From Xanthomonas hortorum (GTDB taxonomy: Bacteria > Pseudomonadota > Gammaproteobacteria > Xanthomonadales > Xanthomonadaceae), in the NCBI RefSeq assembly GCF_024339125.1, contig NZ_CP101417.1, positions 3,545,001-3,609,000 on the forward strand: a DNA stretch of 64,000 nucleotides. Reading direction: 5' to 3'. Below, one piece after another: positions 52,410-62,149 of the stretch. The notes under the pieces were generated by a model. It saw nothing but the letters and a program-made list of their open reading frames with translations, ran no database searches and was not told the DNA's origin. The position numbers and the translations under genes are program-made. Every line of letters starts with the position of its first letter. Positions within the stretch are counted from its first letter, which is position 1.

Positions 52410-54410
52410 GTGACATATATCTCGGACTTCAACGTGATGCGCCTACCGCCACTGCTTGGACGCCTGTTCTCTTTCTGGGGCCGTGGGCTGCAGCACAAGG
52501 CCAATGCGGTGGACCGGGTGATGGCGGTGATCGAGTTCGATCTGGATGGCCGCATTCTGGATGCGAACGAGAACTTCCTGTCCTTGATGGGCTATCGGCT
52601 GGACGAGGTGGTCGGCCAGCATCACCGCATGTTCGTGACTGCCAGTGATCGCGACAGCGAAAGCTATCGTCAGTTCTGGGCGGCACTGCGGCGTGGCGAC
52701 TTCAACGCTGGGCGCTTTTGCCGGTTGGACAAACACGGGCGCGAGGTGTGGATCAACGCGTCGTACAACCCGCTGCTGGATCGATCCGGCAACGCCTATC
52801 GCGTGGTGAAGTACGCCACCGACATCACTGCGCAGGTGCGCCAGACCGCCGATTTCGAAGGGCGGATCGATGCGATCGACCGGGTCATGGCGGTCATCGA
52901 GTTTTCGCTGGATGGCACCGTGCTCGAGGCCAACCAGAATTTTCTGCAGGTGATGGGTTACCGGCTCGATGAGATCCGCGGCAAGCATCACGGCATGTTC
53001 GTGGATGCGTCCACGCGCCAATCGGCGGCCTATCGCGCGTTCTGGGAAAAGCTCGGGCGCGGCGCATTCGATGCGGGGCGCTACAAGCGCGTTGGTAAGG
53101 ATGGGCAGGACGTGTGGATCCAGGCGTCCTACAACCCGGTACTCGATGAGCATGGGCGTCCATACAAGGTGGTCAAGTACGCCACCGAGGTGACCCGTCA
53201 GGTGATCGATTCTGCCGATGCGGATGGCCGCATCCAGGCCATCGACAAGGTGATGGGCGTGATCGAATTCGATCTGGAAGGGCACGTGCTGAGCGCCAAC
53301 GATAATTTCCTGGCGATTTTGGGGTACCCGGCAGAGGAGGCGATCGGCCAGCACCATCGCGTGTTCGTGGATGCGGTGTATGGCGCCTCCGAGGAGTACC
53401 GCAATTTCTGGGCGAAGCTGGCGCGTGGGCAGTTCGATGCGGGCCGTTATCGCCGGCTGCGCAAGGACGGCAGCGCGGTGTGGATCCAGGCCTCCTACAA
53501 CCCGATCCTGGATGTCTCCGGACGGCCGTACAAGGTGGTCAAGTACGCCACCGATGTGACTGATCAAGTGCGCTCGGCCGAGCGCATGCGCGAGTTGATG
53601 CGGCAGACCATGAGCATCGCGCAGAACGTGCAGCGCGAGGCGCACCATATTTCGATCAGCAATGAGGAACTGGTGAGCCGCGCATCCTCGCAGTCCACCG
53701 CAGTGGCGCAGACCTCGACCACCATCGATCAGCTGGCGGAAACCGTGCGCATCAATTCCGAGAGCGCGGGGTCGGCGCAGCGCATGGCCGAAGAGTCGGC
53801 CAATGTTGCGCGACGCGGTGCCGAGGTCATCGCCGAGGTGGTCAAGACCACCGCCAATATTCGTTCGGCGACCGATCGCATTGGCCAGATCATCGAGGTG
53901 ATCGACGGCATCGCCTTCCAGACCAACATCCTGGCGCTCAACGCGGCGGTGGAAGCGGCGCGCGCCGACGAGCAGGGGCGTGGATTTGCAGTGGTAGCGA
54001 CCGAGGTGCGTAGCCTGGCGCAGCGCTGCAGCGTGTCGGCCAAGGAGATTCGTTCCCTGATCGACAACGCGACCGATCAGGTTGGCGATGGTTCGCGCCT
54101 GGCCGAACAGGCCGGTGTGGTGATGCAGGATATGGTCGGCTCAGTGCTTCGCGTGACCGCAACCGTGGAGCAGATCGCCGCCGCCAGCCAGGAGCAGGCG
54201 CAGGATATTTCGACCGCCAACACGGCGCTGCAATCCATTGGCGTGCAGGCGCGCGATCAGGCGCGGATGGTCGATGATCTGGCGCGTTCGGCGCATGTGC
54301 TCGAAGCCGATGCGGATGCGTTGTTCGCATTGGTCAACGGCGATGCCGATGGGTCTTCTGCACTAAAGGATGCGCACGCAGAGCCGTTCGCCAAATCGCA
54401 GGCCGCGTGA
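52410..54410 (+). CDS. Soluble methyl-accepting chemotaxis protein with three PAS domains
   Basis: The 666-residue protein starts at GTG 52410. After about 35 residues it has three PAS domains repeating with an exact period of 366 bases (122 residues). Each carries 'D(R/K)VM(A/G)VIEF' at its start and ends in 'YNPxLDxxGxxYxVVKYAT(D/E)(V/I)T'. The C-terminal signalling domain (about residue 400 on) has the hairpin 'TNILALNAAVEAARADEQGRGFAVVATEVRSLAQRC' that contacts CheA/CheW. I see no membrane helix, so it is cytoplasmic, of the Aer2/McpB type. Histidines near 'GQHH' recur in each PAS and might bind a cofactor such as heme, an inference. Confidence 0.88.
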   Translation: MTYISDFNVMRLPPLLGRLFSFWGRGLQHKANAVDRVMAVIEFDLDGRILDANENFLSLMGYRLDEVVGQHHRMFVTASDRDSESYRQFWAALRRGDFNAGRFCRLDKHGREVWINASYNPLLDRSGNAYRVVKYATDITAQVRQTADFEGRIDAIDRVMAVIEFSLDGTVLEANQNFLQVMGYRLDEIRGKHHGMFVDASTRQSAAYRAFWEKLGRGAFDAGRYKRVGKDGQDVWIQASYNPVLDEHGRPYKVVKYATEVTRQVIDSADADGRIQAIDKVMGVIEFDLEGHVLSANDNFLAILGYPAEEAIGQHHRVFVDAVYGASEEYRNFWAKLARGQFDAGRYRRLRKDGSAVWIQASYNPILDVSGRPYKVVKYATDVTDQVRSAERMRELMRQTMSIAQNVQREAHHISISNEELVSRASSQSTAVAQTSTTIDQLAETVRINSESAGSAQRMAEESANVARRGAEVIAEVVKTTANIRSATDRIGQIIEVIDGIAFQTNILALNAAVEAARADEQGRGFAVVATEVRSLAQRCSVSAKEIRSLIDNATDQVGDGSRLAEQAGVVMQDMVGSVLRVTATVEQIAAASQEQAQDISTANTALQSIGVQARDQARMVDDLARSAHVLEADADALFALVNGDADGSSALKDAHAEPFAKSQAA

Positions 54411-54664
54411 CTCAGGCCACGTGACTGTGAGGGGTCTGGTGCATTCGCTGTGCGGCGTCGTTGAGGCGGTGACACGCACGCTCGTAGTTGCCTAGCTGCC
54501 GCGCGTGCCAGCAGCTAGGTCTGCGCAAAACTAAAAGCGCTCGCCAGCAGATACATCCGCGCACCACAATGACCGCCAGAACCTAATGCTGTTCACTGAG
54601 GTTGCTGATCGAGGGCTCCTGTATCTCGGCATAGTCTCCAATCGGCTCAGTTTTCAAGCCAAAT

Positions 54665-54702
54665 AAAAAACGGCACTTCCCGCGCGGGAAGTGCCGTTTT
54701 TT
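54665..54702. terminator. Bidirectional terminator between the chemoreceptor and pirin
   Basis: AAAAAACGGCACTTCCCG is perfectly repeated inverted as CGGGAAGTGCCGTTTTTT around a CG loop, so both strands end in a T-run. It serves both the plus-strand chemoreceptor gene and the convergent pirin gene. The rest of the gap (54411-54809) shows no gene. Confidence 0.92.
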
Positions 54703-54809
54703 TCAAGTGAACTGCATTGCGCCAGGAGCGCGCTTTGCCTGTTCCAACCAGCTGCGATCATGCGGCGCGCCGATTGACTGCAGCGCGCCGCACTACCACG
54801 CGTTGCCGC

Positions 54810-55511
54810 TTACTGCGGCAGATCGAACACCAGCACTTCTGCGTCGCGTGCGTCGGCCAGCACGAGTTCCGGCTCGGCGGTGATCTGCAGCGCATCGCCG
54901 GCCGACAGTGCTTGTCCGTTGACGCTCAGGCTGCCGCGCACCACCTGCACGTAACCGATGCGTCCCGGTGCCAGCGGGTGTTGCAGACGCACGTCGCCGT
55001 CGAGGATGGAGGCGTACAGGCGTGCGTCCTGGTGCAGGCGCAGCGAGCCGGCTTCGCCGTTGGGCGAGGCGATCAGACGCAGCTGATTGCGCTTGCTGTC
55101 GGTGTCGAAATGCTTTTCCTCGTAGCTGGGTTCGATGCCGTTGCGCTCGGGCATCACCCAGATCTGCAGGAAGTGCACCGGCTCGCTGGCCGAGTGATTG
55201 AACTCGCTGTGGCTGACGCCGCTGCCGGCGCTCATGCGCTGCACGTCGCCGTAGTGCAGCACCGAGCCGGTGCCCATGCTGTCCTTGTGCTCCAGCGCGC
55301 CATCCAGGACGTAGGAAATGATCTCCATGTCGCGATGGGCATGGGTGCCGAAGCCTTCGCCCGGCTGCACCTTGTCTTCGTTGATCACCCGCAGCGGGCC
55401 GACGCCCATGTGGCGCGGGTCGTGGTAGCTGGCGAAGGAAAAGGTGTGGCGCGAGGACAGCCAGCCATGCTCGGCGCGGCCACGGGTTTCGCTCTTGCGG
55501 ACATTCAACAT
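54810..55511 (-). CDS. Pirin family cupin protein (YhaK-like)
   Basis: The 233-residue protein has the pirin double cupin: 'HGWLSSRHTFSFASYHDPRHMGVGPLRVINEDKVQPGEGFGTHAHRDMEIISYVLDGALEHKDSMG', with metal ligands HxH in 'GTHAHRDMEI', and 'SGVSHSEFNHS'. Some members oxidise quercetin. It is divergent from a LysR-type regulator gene, which is probably its regulator, as in other genera where the pair is conserved. Confidence 0.9.
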   Translation of the reverse strand: MLNVRKSETRGRAEHGWLSSRHTFSFASYHDPRHMGVGPLRVINEDKVQPGEGFGTHAHRDMEIISYVLDGALEHKDSMGTGSVLHYGDVQRMSAGSGVSHSEFNHSASEPVHFLQIWVMPERNGIEPSYEEKHFDTDSKRNQLRLIASPNGEAGSLRLHQDARLYASILDGDVRLQHPLAPGRIGYVQVVRGSLSVNGQALSAGDALQITAEPELVLADARDAEVLVFDLPQ

Positions 55512-55647
55512 GCTGCCTCTCCTTGAAAGATCTCGAATGGCGCCGGGGAGTGAATCGGTGTCCCTGCGGCTTGATGCGTAGTCTCCGCCTCTGTGCGGGA
55601 GACAAAAAGCGAGTAGATTTGGCCGCTATCATCGAAAAAATCGAACA

Positions 55648-56592
55648 ATGAAAATCAGCCTGGAAGCGCTGCAAATCCTCGATGCAATTGACCGTCGTGG
55701 CTCGTTTGCGGCGGCGGCCAAGGTATTGTTCAAGGTGCCGTCGACGATTTCCTACACGGTGTCCAAGCTCGAAGACGATCTGGGGGTGCAACTGTTCGAG
55801 CGGCTCGGCCCGAAGGCGACGCCGACCCAGGCTGGGCGCGAGTTGTTGCGCGAGGGGAGGCACCTGTTGCGTGCTGCGCAAGAGCTGGAGGTGCGGGTGC
55901 GGCGGGTGGCGTCGGGTTGGGAGTCGGACTTTGCGATCGGGCTGGATGCGATTCTGCCGGTGGCGTTGCTGCAGGCGCAGATCCTGGACTTCTACACGGT
56001 GGCCGATAGCACGCGCCTGCGCGTCGTGAGCGAATCGCTGTCCGGCAGCTGGGAGGCGCTACTGGATCGGCGCGTGGATCTGATCGTCGCGGCAGGCGAG
56101 GGGCCGAGTGGTGGTGGCTATGTTGCCGAGCAGATCGGCACGCTGCGCTTTGTGTTCGCGGTGGCCTCTACGCATCCGCTGGCGGGCGCCGGCATGCTGG
56201 GTGCGACCGAGCTGGCCGAGCATCGTGCGATCGCTGTAGCGGATTCAGCGCGGCGGTTGCTGCCGCGCACCGTGGGCCTGTTGTCCGGGCGCGACGTGCT
56301 CACCGTGCCGGACATGCAGGCCAAGCTGCAGTTGCAGCTGGCCGGCGCCGGTTACGGCTTTCTGCCTGAGGCGTATGCGCGCGGCGCGCTGCAGGACGGC
56401 CGGCTGTGCGAGGTGCAGGTAGAAACCCACAAGCCCGACGAGACGTTCTCCCTGGCATGGCGGCCGGGCGAGGAGGGCGAGGCGTTGGGCTGGTGGCGGC
56501 GCGCCCTGCGCAGCGAGGGCCTGTTCGATGGCTGGTTGCAGTCGCTTGCCGAGACGTATCGTTCTGCCGCTGCCGGGCAGTCGCGTGCGTGA
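55648..56592 (+). CDS. LysR-type transcriptional regulator
   Basis: The 314-residue protein has an N-terminal helix-turn-helix ('SLEALQILDAIDRRGSFAAAAKVLFKVPSTISYTVSKLEDDLGVQLFERLG') and a substrate-binding domain from about residue 90. It is divergent from the pirin gene with a 136-base gap, where its operator would be expected; I see an AT-rich stretch with ATCGAAAAAATCGA just before its start, which could be one. The ligand is unknown. Confidence 0.9.
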   Translation: MKISLEALQILDAIDRRGSFAAAAKVLFKVPSTISYTVSKLEDDLGVQLFERLGPKATPTQAGRELLREGRHLLRAAQELEVRVRRVASGWESDFAIGLDAILPVALLQAQILDFYTVADSTRLRVVSESLSGSWEALLDRRVDLIVAAGEGPSGGGYVAEQIGTLRFVFAVASTHPLAGAGMLGATELAEHRAIAVADSARRLLPRTVGLLSGRDVLTVPDMQAKLQLQLAGAGYGFLPEAYARGALQDGRLCEVQVETHKPDETFSLAWRPGEEGEALGWWRRALRSEGLFDGWLQSLAETYRSAAAGQSRA

Positions 56593-56636
56593 GGAAGGGC
56601 GGATAATGCGCGTTCGTCGTCGCGCAGGATCGTCGC

Positions 56637-57629
56637 ATGCAGGGCTTGATCGAACAGTACGGATTGGCCCTGGTGTTCGCCAACGTGCTGGCGTTGTCGC
56701 TGGGGCTGCCGGTGCCGGCGTTGCCGACGCTGGTGTTGGTCGGTGCCGGCTACGCGCTGCGCGGCGGCAGCGATGCATGGCTGGCCGGGTTGGCGGCGTT
56801 GGGCGTTTCGGTGTTGGCGAGCCTGCTCGGCGATCTGGCCTGGTATCTGGCCGGCCGCCGCTTCGGTAATCGCACCTTGCAGTCGCTGTGCCGGCTGTCG
56901 CTGTCGCGCGATACCTGCATGAAAAAGACCGAGCGGTTCTTCTCGCGCTGGGGCGTGCGGATATTGGCGGTGGCCAAGTTCGTACCGGGGTTGTCGATGG
57001 TCTCGGTGCCGATGGCCGGCGCAATGCGGGTGCGCCCGGCGGCATTTCTGCGCTACGACGCCTTCGGTGCAGCGTTGTGGGCGTTGGTCGGTCTGGGCCT
57101 GGGGGCGTTGTTCGCCCACCAGGTACAGGACGTACTCGCGTTTCTGTCCGAGCTTGGGTCGGGCGCGGTTGTCGTGGTGGCGGTGTTGTTGGCCTGCTAC
57201 ATCGGTTGGCGCTGGTGGCGACGGCATAGCCTGCTGCGTTCGCTGGTGCATGCGCGCATCGCGGTCGACGAACTGGTGCCCTTGCTCGATGGCGAAGAGA
57301 GCTTGCGGCCTGCCGTGCTGGATATCCGCGCACCGGGATATCGCGATCTGCAGCCGTACACGATTCCCGGCGCGGTGTTTGCCGACGAGCGACAGCTCGC
57401 ACAGATTCTGGCCACCGTGCCGCGCGATCGCAGTGTGGTGATCTATTGCGCGTGTCCGGATGAGGTGTCGGCGGCGTGGCTGGCGGGGCGAATGCGCGAG
57501 CGCGGTTATCGCGATGTGCGTCCGCTGCTGGGCGGGCTGGATGCATGGCGCGATGCCGGGCATCCGGTGACCTCGCTGCTGCCGGTGGCGGTGGTTGGTG
57601 GGCCAGATGCCGTTGGGGCGATGGCCTGA
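56637..57629 (+). CDS. DedA-rhodanese fusion membrane protein
   Basis: The 330-residue protein combines a DedA/VTT membrane domain (residues 1-200; 'LPVPALPTLVLVGAGYALRG', 'SLLGDLAWYLAGRRFG', 'VPGLSMVSVPMAGAMRVRPAAFLRYDAFGAALWALVGLGLGALFA') with a C-terminal rhodanese domain (about 220-310). The rhodanese active loop is 'VVIYCACPDEVSAAWLA', with the persulfide Cys in CACPDE. DedA proteins move lipids; the fusion suggests coupling with sulfur or redox handling, an inference. The domain order is seen in other Proteobacteria. Confidence 0.87.
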   Translation: MQGLIEQYGLALVFANVLALSLGLPVPALPTLVLVGAGYALRGGSDAWLAGLAALGVSVLASLLGDLAWYLAGRRFGNRTLQSLCRLSLSRDTCMKKTERFFSRWGVRILAVAKFVPGLSMVSVPMAGAMRVRPAAFLRYDAFGAALWALVGLGLGALFAHQVQDVLAFLSELGSGAVVVVAVLLACYIGWRWWRRHSLLRSLVHARIAVDELVPLLDGEESLRPAVLDIRAPGYRDLQPYTIPGAVFADERQLAQILATVPRDRSVVIYCACPDEVSAAWLAGRMRERGYRDVRPLLGGLDAWRDAGHPVTSLLPVAVVGGPDAVGAMA

Positions 57630-57651
57630 TTGCGGTTGCTTTCATTCGGAC

Positions 57652-57675
57652 AAAAAAAAGACCAGCAAGCTGGTC
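57652..57675 (-). terminator. Terminator of the first tRNA-Arg
   Basis: On the minus strand GACCAGC-TT-GCTGGTC (57660-57675) is followed by a run of eight T. It directly follows the 3' end of the tRNA-Arg gene at 57690-57766. Confidence 0.9.
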
Positions 57676-57689
57676 GTTTTCTTCAAGAT

Positions 57690-57766
57690 TGGTGCGCCCG
57701 GAGAGATTCGAACTCCCGACCGCCTGGTTCGTAGCCAGGTACTCTATCCAACTGAGCTACGGGCGC
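57690..57766 (-). tRNA. tRNA-Arg, anticodon ACG (copy 1)
   Basis: On the minus strand the acceptor stem GCGCCCG pairs with CGGGCGC, the anticodon loop is CTACGAA (anticodon ACG, reads CGN after A-to-I editing) and the T loop is TTCGAAT. CCA is encoded (complement of 57690-57692). Identical over 77 bases to the next copy. Confidence 0.97.
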
Positions 57767-57818
57767 ATTATCTTGTTTTGACTTGCACATCCGTCGCAGT
57801 GCGATCGGAGGTTTAACT

Positions 57819-57848
57819 AAAAAGACAGCGATGCAATGCTGTCTTTTT
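57819..57848 (-). terminator. Terminator of the second tRNA-Arg
   Basis: AAAAAGACAGC (57819-57829) is perfectly repeated inverted as GCTGTCTTTTT (57838-57848) with an eight-base loop. Read on the minus strand it gives a stem and T-run right after the second tRNA-Arg. Confidence 0.88.
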
Positions 57849-57861
57849 GTTGTTCTGATGA

Positions 57862-57938
57862 TGGTGCGCCCGGAGAGATTCGAACTCCCGACCGCCTGGT
57901 TCGTAGCCAGGTACTCTATCCAACTGAGCTACGGGCGC
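57862..57938 (-). tRNA. tRNA-Arg, anticodon ACG (copy 2)
   Basis: A 77-base gene identical to the copy at 57690-57766, including the ACG anticodon and encoded CCA, 172 bases away on the same strand. The flanks differ between the copies, so only the tRNA was kept identical. Each copy has its own terminator. Confidence 0.97.
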
Positions 57939-58142
57939 GTCGTCAGGAGCGGAATTATGCGGATGCCCGGCGTACTCGTCAATCCTTTTGTGACACGCGA
58001 TTGTCGGCCGCGTTGCCGATGCGTCCGCGCCGTGGCGCTGCCAGCGCGACTGCAGGTGCTTTCATCCATGCGCAGTGATCGCTGCAGGCGCCTAGCTGTG
58101 CGTGGTCCGATTTCGGCAGGTCAGATGTGCCAGTACACGCGC

Positions 58143-58952
58143 TCATATGCTGGGCGCGGCGCCGAAGTGGTCGAGCACCAGCACCTCGCTGTGACCTGGG
58201 GTGTGGCCGAGGCGGATCGCGCGCGCAACGTAGTCGATCGCCGCTTCGCAGGCGTTGAGCAGGGACAGGCCCTGGCACAGCTGCGCGGCAATCGCGGCCG
58301 ACAGGCTGCAGCCGGTACCGTGCGCGTCGACCTGCAGGCGTGGATGCATGAACACGTCCTGGGTGACGCCGTCATCGAAGCGGTCGATCACGCGTGCGCC
58401 TTCGAGCAGATGTCCGCCCTTGAGCAGCACGGCGTTGGCGCCGAGGTCGAGCAGGGCGGCGGTGGCGTGCTCGGCGGCGTCGGCATCGTCGATGCGGCGA
58501 CCGGTTAGCAGCTCGGCTTCGGGCGTGTTGGGGGTGATCAGCGTGGCCAGGGGCAGCAGCCGCGTACGTAGCGCGTCCAATGCGGCGTCTTCGAGCAGGC
58601 GCGCGCCGCTGGTGGAGACCATCACCGGGTCGAGTACCACGAACGGTGGGCGATATTTTTCGAGCAGATCGGCCACGCAATGGATGACCTCGGCATTGGC
58701 GAGCATGCCGAGCTTGACCGCCTGAATGTCGAAATCGGCGAAACAGGCGTCGATCTGCGCCTGCAGAAATGCGATCGGCGGGATGTGCACGGCGGTGACC
58801 GAACGGGTGTTTTGCGCGGTCAACGCAGCGATGGCCGACAACCCATGCACGCGGTGTGCGGCGAAGGTCTTGAGATCGGCCTGGATGCCGGCACCGCCGC
58901 CGGAATCGGAGCCGGCGATGGTCAATGCGGACAGCGTGCTGGGCGTGGTCAT
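58143..58952 (-). CDS. thiD: Hydroxymethylpyrimidine/phosphomethylpyrimidine kinase
   Basis: The 269-residue kinase phosphorylates HMP twice for thiamine. Evidence: '[40 protein letters not shown]' at the start, '[15 protein letters not shown]', '[14 protein letters not shown]' and the phosphate loop '[20 protein letters not shown]'. ATG 58952 is chosen; the frame is open up to 59039. It is the last gene of a seven-gene minus-strand run. Confidence 0.95.
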   Translation of the reverse strand: MTTPSTLSALTIAGSDSGGGAGIQADLKTFAAHRVHGLSAIAALTAQNTRSVTAVHIPPIAFLQAQIDACFADFDIQAVKLGMLANAEVIHCVADLLEKYRPPFVVLDPVMVSTSGARLLEDAALDALRTRLLPLATLITPNTPEAELLTGRRIDDADAAEHATAALLDLGANAVLLKGGHLLEGARVIDRFDDGVTQDVFMHPRLQVDAHGTGCSLSAAIAAQLCQGLSLLNACEAAIDYVARAIRLGHTPGHSEVLVLDHFGAAPSI

Positions 58953-58989
58953 GCGTGGATTCTGCACTGCTGTCGGTTGGATGTGCGGG

Positions 58990-59661
58990 TCATCGCGCGC
59001 GCCAGCGACGCCATTGCAGGTAGGCAACGTAGCCGGCACCGGTCAATCCGGTGAGGCCGGCTGGCAGATAGAGCGCGTCGTAGTGCCAGCGCTGGAACAG
59101 CCAGGTGCCGAGGATGCTGCCGCCGAGAAAACCGCTGATGATCAGCCCGCTCAGCGTGAGCCGGCGCAGTTGCAGCGGGCGTCCGCGCAGCAGGTGCCCC
59201 AGACCGATGCCCAGGTCGGTGAACATGCCGCTCAGATGCGTGGTCCGGACCGCTGCGCCGCTGAGGGTGGTGGCCATGGCGTTCTGCAGGCCGCAGGCGC
59301 CTGCGGCGACCAGTACGCCGCCGATGTGATGCAGCTTGAACAGCGGAATCGCGGCCAGCAACAGCAGCGCTTCGAGCAGCAGTGCCGCGCCGTAGCGCTG
59401 TCCAAGCCGCAGGACATCGTCCTGGATGATCAGGCCGCTGAGCATGGCGCCTGCGCAGAAGGCGATCAGAATGCCCCAAAGAAAGCCGATCTCCGGCCCG
59501 GTGCTTTGTATCAGGGCAACGCCGAGCAGGCTGGTGGTGCCGGTGAGGTGGCTGACCACCTGATGTTCGGAGCCCAGGTAGCCGACCACGTTGACCATGC
59601 CCGCCACACCCGACAATGCCACCGCGCCAATCCAGACCCAGCGCGGCAGCAGGATTCCCAT
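58990..59661 (-). CDS. YoaK/DUF1275 family membrane protein
   Basis: The 223-residue protein has about six hydrophobic helices and the family pattern '[33 protein letters not shown]' and '[35 protein letters not shown]' (residues 120-155). Function is unknown; helices suggest an inner-membrane transporter-like role. It lies six bases from the end of the lipoprotein gene. Confidence 0.85.
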   Translation of the reverse strand: MGILLPRWVWIGAVALSGVAGMVNVVGYLGSEHQVVSHLTGTTSLLGVALIQSTGPEIGFLWGILIAFCAGAMLSGLIIQDDVLRLGQRYGAALLLEALLLLAAIPLFKLHHIGGVLVAAGACGLQNAMATTLSGAAVRTTHLSGMFTDLGIGLGHLLRGRPLQLRRLTLSGLIISGFLGGSILGTWLFQRWHYDALYLPAGLTGLTGAGYVAYLQWRRWRAR

Positions 59662-59667
59662 GTCGGG

Positions 59668-60153
59668 TCAGGGGGTACCGTTGACGGCGATCTGCGAAAA
59701 CGCGCCGGTTTGCGGGTCGTACAGCGCGCCCCAGAAGGCACTGCCGCCGTCGCACACCCGGATCGCCTCTTTGGCCGGTTTCACTGGCGGATCGTTCGGC
59801 AGCTTGAAGGCATTGATGTAGATCAGCTGCTGACCCTGGATCACCACGCCCACATATTGACGGTCGAAATCGCGGGGCTCGGGGATGGTCGGCGTCAATG
59901 CATCCTGCCTGGATTCGAGCTGTTCGATCTGTTGCTGGCTCGGCGTCCAATAGCCGGTGATCTGGCCCGGATGACGCGCCGGGCTGTCGCGCGAGCAGGT
60001 GTCCAGCACCTGCTCGGCAATGCCCTGGCGCGTGATGACCCACGACTGCCCGCTCTTGATGTTGGTGGGCACGCTGGCCGGCGGCGGCGTGGTTGCGCAG
60101 CCGGCCAGTGCAATCAGTGCGAACGCCGCAGCGCCGCGCAGCGGATGCATCAC
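59668..60153 (-). CDS. Putative lipoprotein of unknown function
   Basis: The 161-residue protein has a lipobox (signal '[24 protein letters not shown]', Cys about residue 19) and no family I recognise. The mature part contains '[45 protein letters not shown]' and a repeat-free C-terminus. It likely sits in a membrane leaflet. Its start overlaps the stop of phoH (ATGA). Confidence 0.75.
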   Translation of the reverse strand: MMHPLRGAAAFALIALAGCATTPPPASVPTNIKSGQSWVITRQGIAEQVLDTCSRDSPARHPGQITGYWTPSQQQIEQLESRQDALTPTIPEPRDFDRQYVGVVIQGQQLIYINAFKLPNDPPVKPAKEAIRVCDGGSAFWGALYDPQTGAFSQIAVNGTP

Positions 60154-61547
60154 AGCACCTCCGAGGCGAAGTCGGCCAGGCGCGAGCGCTCGCCGCGACG
60201 CAGCGTGATATGCGCGCTATGCGGCCAGGCCTTGAAGCGATCCACCGCGTAGGTCAGGCCCGAGGTGGTCTCGGTGAGGTAGGGCGTGTCGATCTGTTCG
60301 ACGTTGCCCAGACACACGATCTTGGTGCCGGGGCCGGCGCGGGTGATCAGCGTCTTCATCTGCTTGGGAGTGAGGTTCTGTGCCTCGTCCAGAATCAGAT
60401 AGCGCGACAGGAAGGTGCGCCCGCGCATGAAGTTCATCGAGCGGATCTTGATGCGGCTGGCGAGCAGATCGTTGGTTGCCGCACGCCCCCAGGCACCGCC
60501 TTCCTGATTGTGCGTGAGCACTTCCAGGTTGTCGGTCAGTGCGCCCATCCATGGGGTCATCTTTTCCTCTTCGGTGCCGGGCAAAAAACCGATGTCTTCG
60601 CCCACGCTCACAGTGGCGCGGGTCATGATGATTTCGCGATAACGCTGCTGATCCATCGTCTGCGCCAGGCCGGCAGCCAGCGCCAGCAGGGTCTTGCCGG
60701 TGCCGGCGGTGCCGAGCAGGGTGACGAAATCGATCTCCGGATCCATCAACGCGTTGAGCGCGAAATTCTGCTCGCGGTTGCGCGCCACGATGCCCCACAC
60801 CGCGTGCGGGCTGGTGCGGAAATCGTCCACCAGGCACAACGTGGCCTTGCCGCCGCCGATCCTGGCCACGCGCAGTTCCACTTCGTCCTCGCCCGGCAGA
60901 TACAGGTACTGGTTGTGATGCCAGTCTTCGTCGTCGGCCAGCACGATTTCGTAATGGGTGCGGCCACGCTCGTTCCAGCTGCGCAGATCTTCATTGTGCT
61001 TCTGCCAAAAGTCTTCCGGCAGCTCGACAGCGCCGGTGAACAGCAGGCTGAAATCGTCCAGCGCGCGATCGTTCTGATAGTCCTCTGCATTCAGGCCGCT
61101 GATGTAGGCCTTGATGCGCAGGTTGATGTCCTTGGACACCAGAATGACCGGCACGTCCGGGTTTTCTTCGCACAGCGCCAGCACCGATGCCAGGATCTTG
61201 TTGTCCGGAATCATCTCGCCGAAGGTGCGGCCCGGATCGATCGGGTGGATCTGGAAATACAGCCGGCCGATCGCGGCCTGGCCCTTGAGCTGGATACCCT
61301 GCGGGTGGCTGAGCAGGATGCCAGTCTTGATCTGCTCGGCGTTGGTGTTCTCCAGCAGTTCGTCCAGGAAGCGACTGACCTGGCGCGCATTGCGGCTGAC
61401 TTCGGAAGTGCCCTTCTTGGCGTTGTCGAGTTCCTCGATCACCTGCATCGGCAGGAACACATCGTGTTCCTCGAATTTGAACAGCGCGGTGGGATCGTGC
61501 ATCAGCACGTTGGTGTCCAGCACGTAGATGCGCTTGCCTCGGGTCAT
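60150..61547 (-). CDS. PIN-PhoH family protein
   Basis: The 465-residue protein from ATG 61547 has an N-terminal PIN domain (residues 1-150; '[41 protein letters not shown]', acidic active site) and a C-terminal PhoH ATPase ('[20 protein letters not shown]' Walker A, and '[23 protein letters not shown]'). Such fusions act as RNA helicase-nucleases. TTG 61559 is a weaker start. It is between bcp and the lipoprotein gene. Confidence 0.92.
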   Translation of the reverse strand: MTRGKRIYVLDTNVLMHDPTALFKFEEHDVFLPMQVIEELDNAKKGTSEVSRNARQVSRFLDELLENTNAEQIKTGILLSHPQGIQLKGQAAIGRLYFQIHPIDPGRTFGEMIPDNKILASVLALCEENPDVPVILVSKDINLRIKAYISGLNAEDYQNDRALDDFSLLFTGAVELPEDFWQKHNEDLRSWNERGRTHYEIVLADDEDWHHNQYLYLPGEDEVELRVARIGGGKATLCLVDDFRTSPHAVWGIVARNREQNFALNALMDPEIDFVTLLGTAGTGKTLLALAAGLAQTMDQQRYREIIMTRATVSVGEDIGFLPGTEEEKMTPWMGALTDNLEVLTHNQEGGAWGRAATNDLLASRIKIRSMNFMRGRTFLSRYLILDEAQNLTPKQMKTLITRAGPGTKIVCLGNVEQIDTPYLTETTSGLTYAVDRFKAWPHSAHITLRRGERSRLADFASEVL

Positions 61548-61629
61548 TGGGTCTTCCAAGTGATGGAGCAGGGGCGAGCCATCACGCCTGCAGGCGCAGG
61601 GTGATGGAGGACACGGGAAACGAGGGGTG

Positions 61630-62112
61630 TCACTGTTTGGCGTGCGCCTTCAACGCAGCCAGCACGGCGTCGGCATGGCCGGCGACCTTGACCTTGCGCC
61701 AGGCCTGCACCACATGCCCCTCGGGCGACAGCAGAAAGGTGCTGCGCTCGATGCCGAGCACCTGCTTGCCGTACATGTTTTTTTCCTTGATCACGTCGAA
61801 GGCGCGGCACAAGGCCTCGTCGCCATCGCTGATCAGCGGAAAGGTGAATCCCTGCTTGGCGCAGAAATTGTCGTGCGACTTCACCGAGTCGCGCGAGACG
61901 CCCAGGATCACTGCGCCAGCCTGTGTGAACTGCGGCAGCAGCGCGTTGAAATCCAGGCCTTCGGTGGTGCAGCCGGGCGTGCTGTCTTTCGGATAGAAGT
62001 ACAGCACCACCCATTTGCCGGCGTAGCCGCGCAAGCTGGTGTGGATGCCGCCGGACAGCGCCAGCGGCAGGTCGAAGGTTGCAGCGGGTAAATCAAAGAC
62101 AGCGTCGGTCAT
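61630..62112 (-). CDS. bcp: Thioredoxin-dependent peroxiredoxin (Bcp/PrxQ)
   Basis: The 160-residue peroxidase has 'FDLPLALSGGIHTSLRGYAGKWVVLYFYPKDSTPGCTTEGLDFN', peroxidatic Cys in TPGCTTE. The usual resolving Cys five residues later is replaced (CTTEGLDF rather than CTTEACDF). 'LGVSRDSVKSHDNFCAKQGFTFPLISD' contains another Cys. It removes peroxides in the cytoplasm or periplasm. No clear signal peptide is seen. Confidence 0.93.
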   Translation of the reverse strand: MTDAVFDLPAATFDLPLALSGGIHTSLRGYAGKWVVLYFYPKDSTPGCTTEGLDFNALLPQFTQAGAVILGVSRDSVKSHDNFCAKQGFTFPLISDGDEALCRAFDVIKEKNMYGKQVLGIERSTFLLSPEGHVVQAWRKVKVAGHADAVLAALKAHAKQ

Positions 62113-62149
62113 CGTTGCTCAGCCCAAAGTGGAGGGGCGTGCGGCTCGG

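Noticed and set aside
57690..57938. CRISPR-like repeat
   Set aside because: The only repeated unit is the tRNA-Arg gene itself (77 bases, two copies); there are no spacers of equal length.
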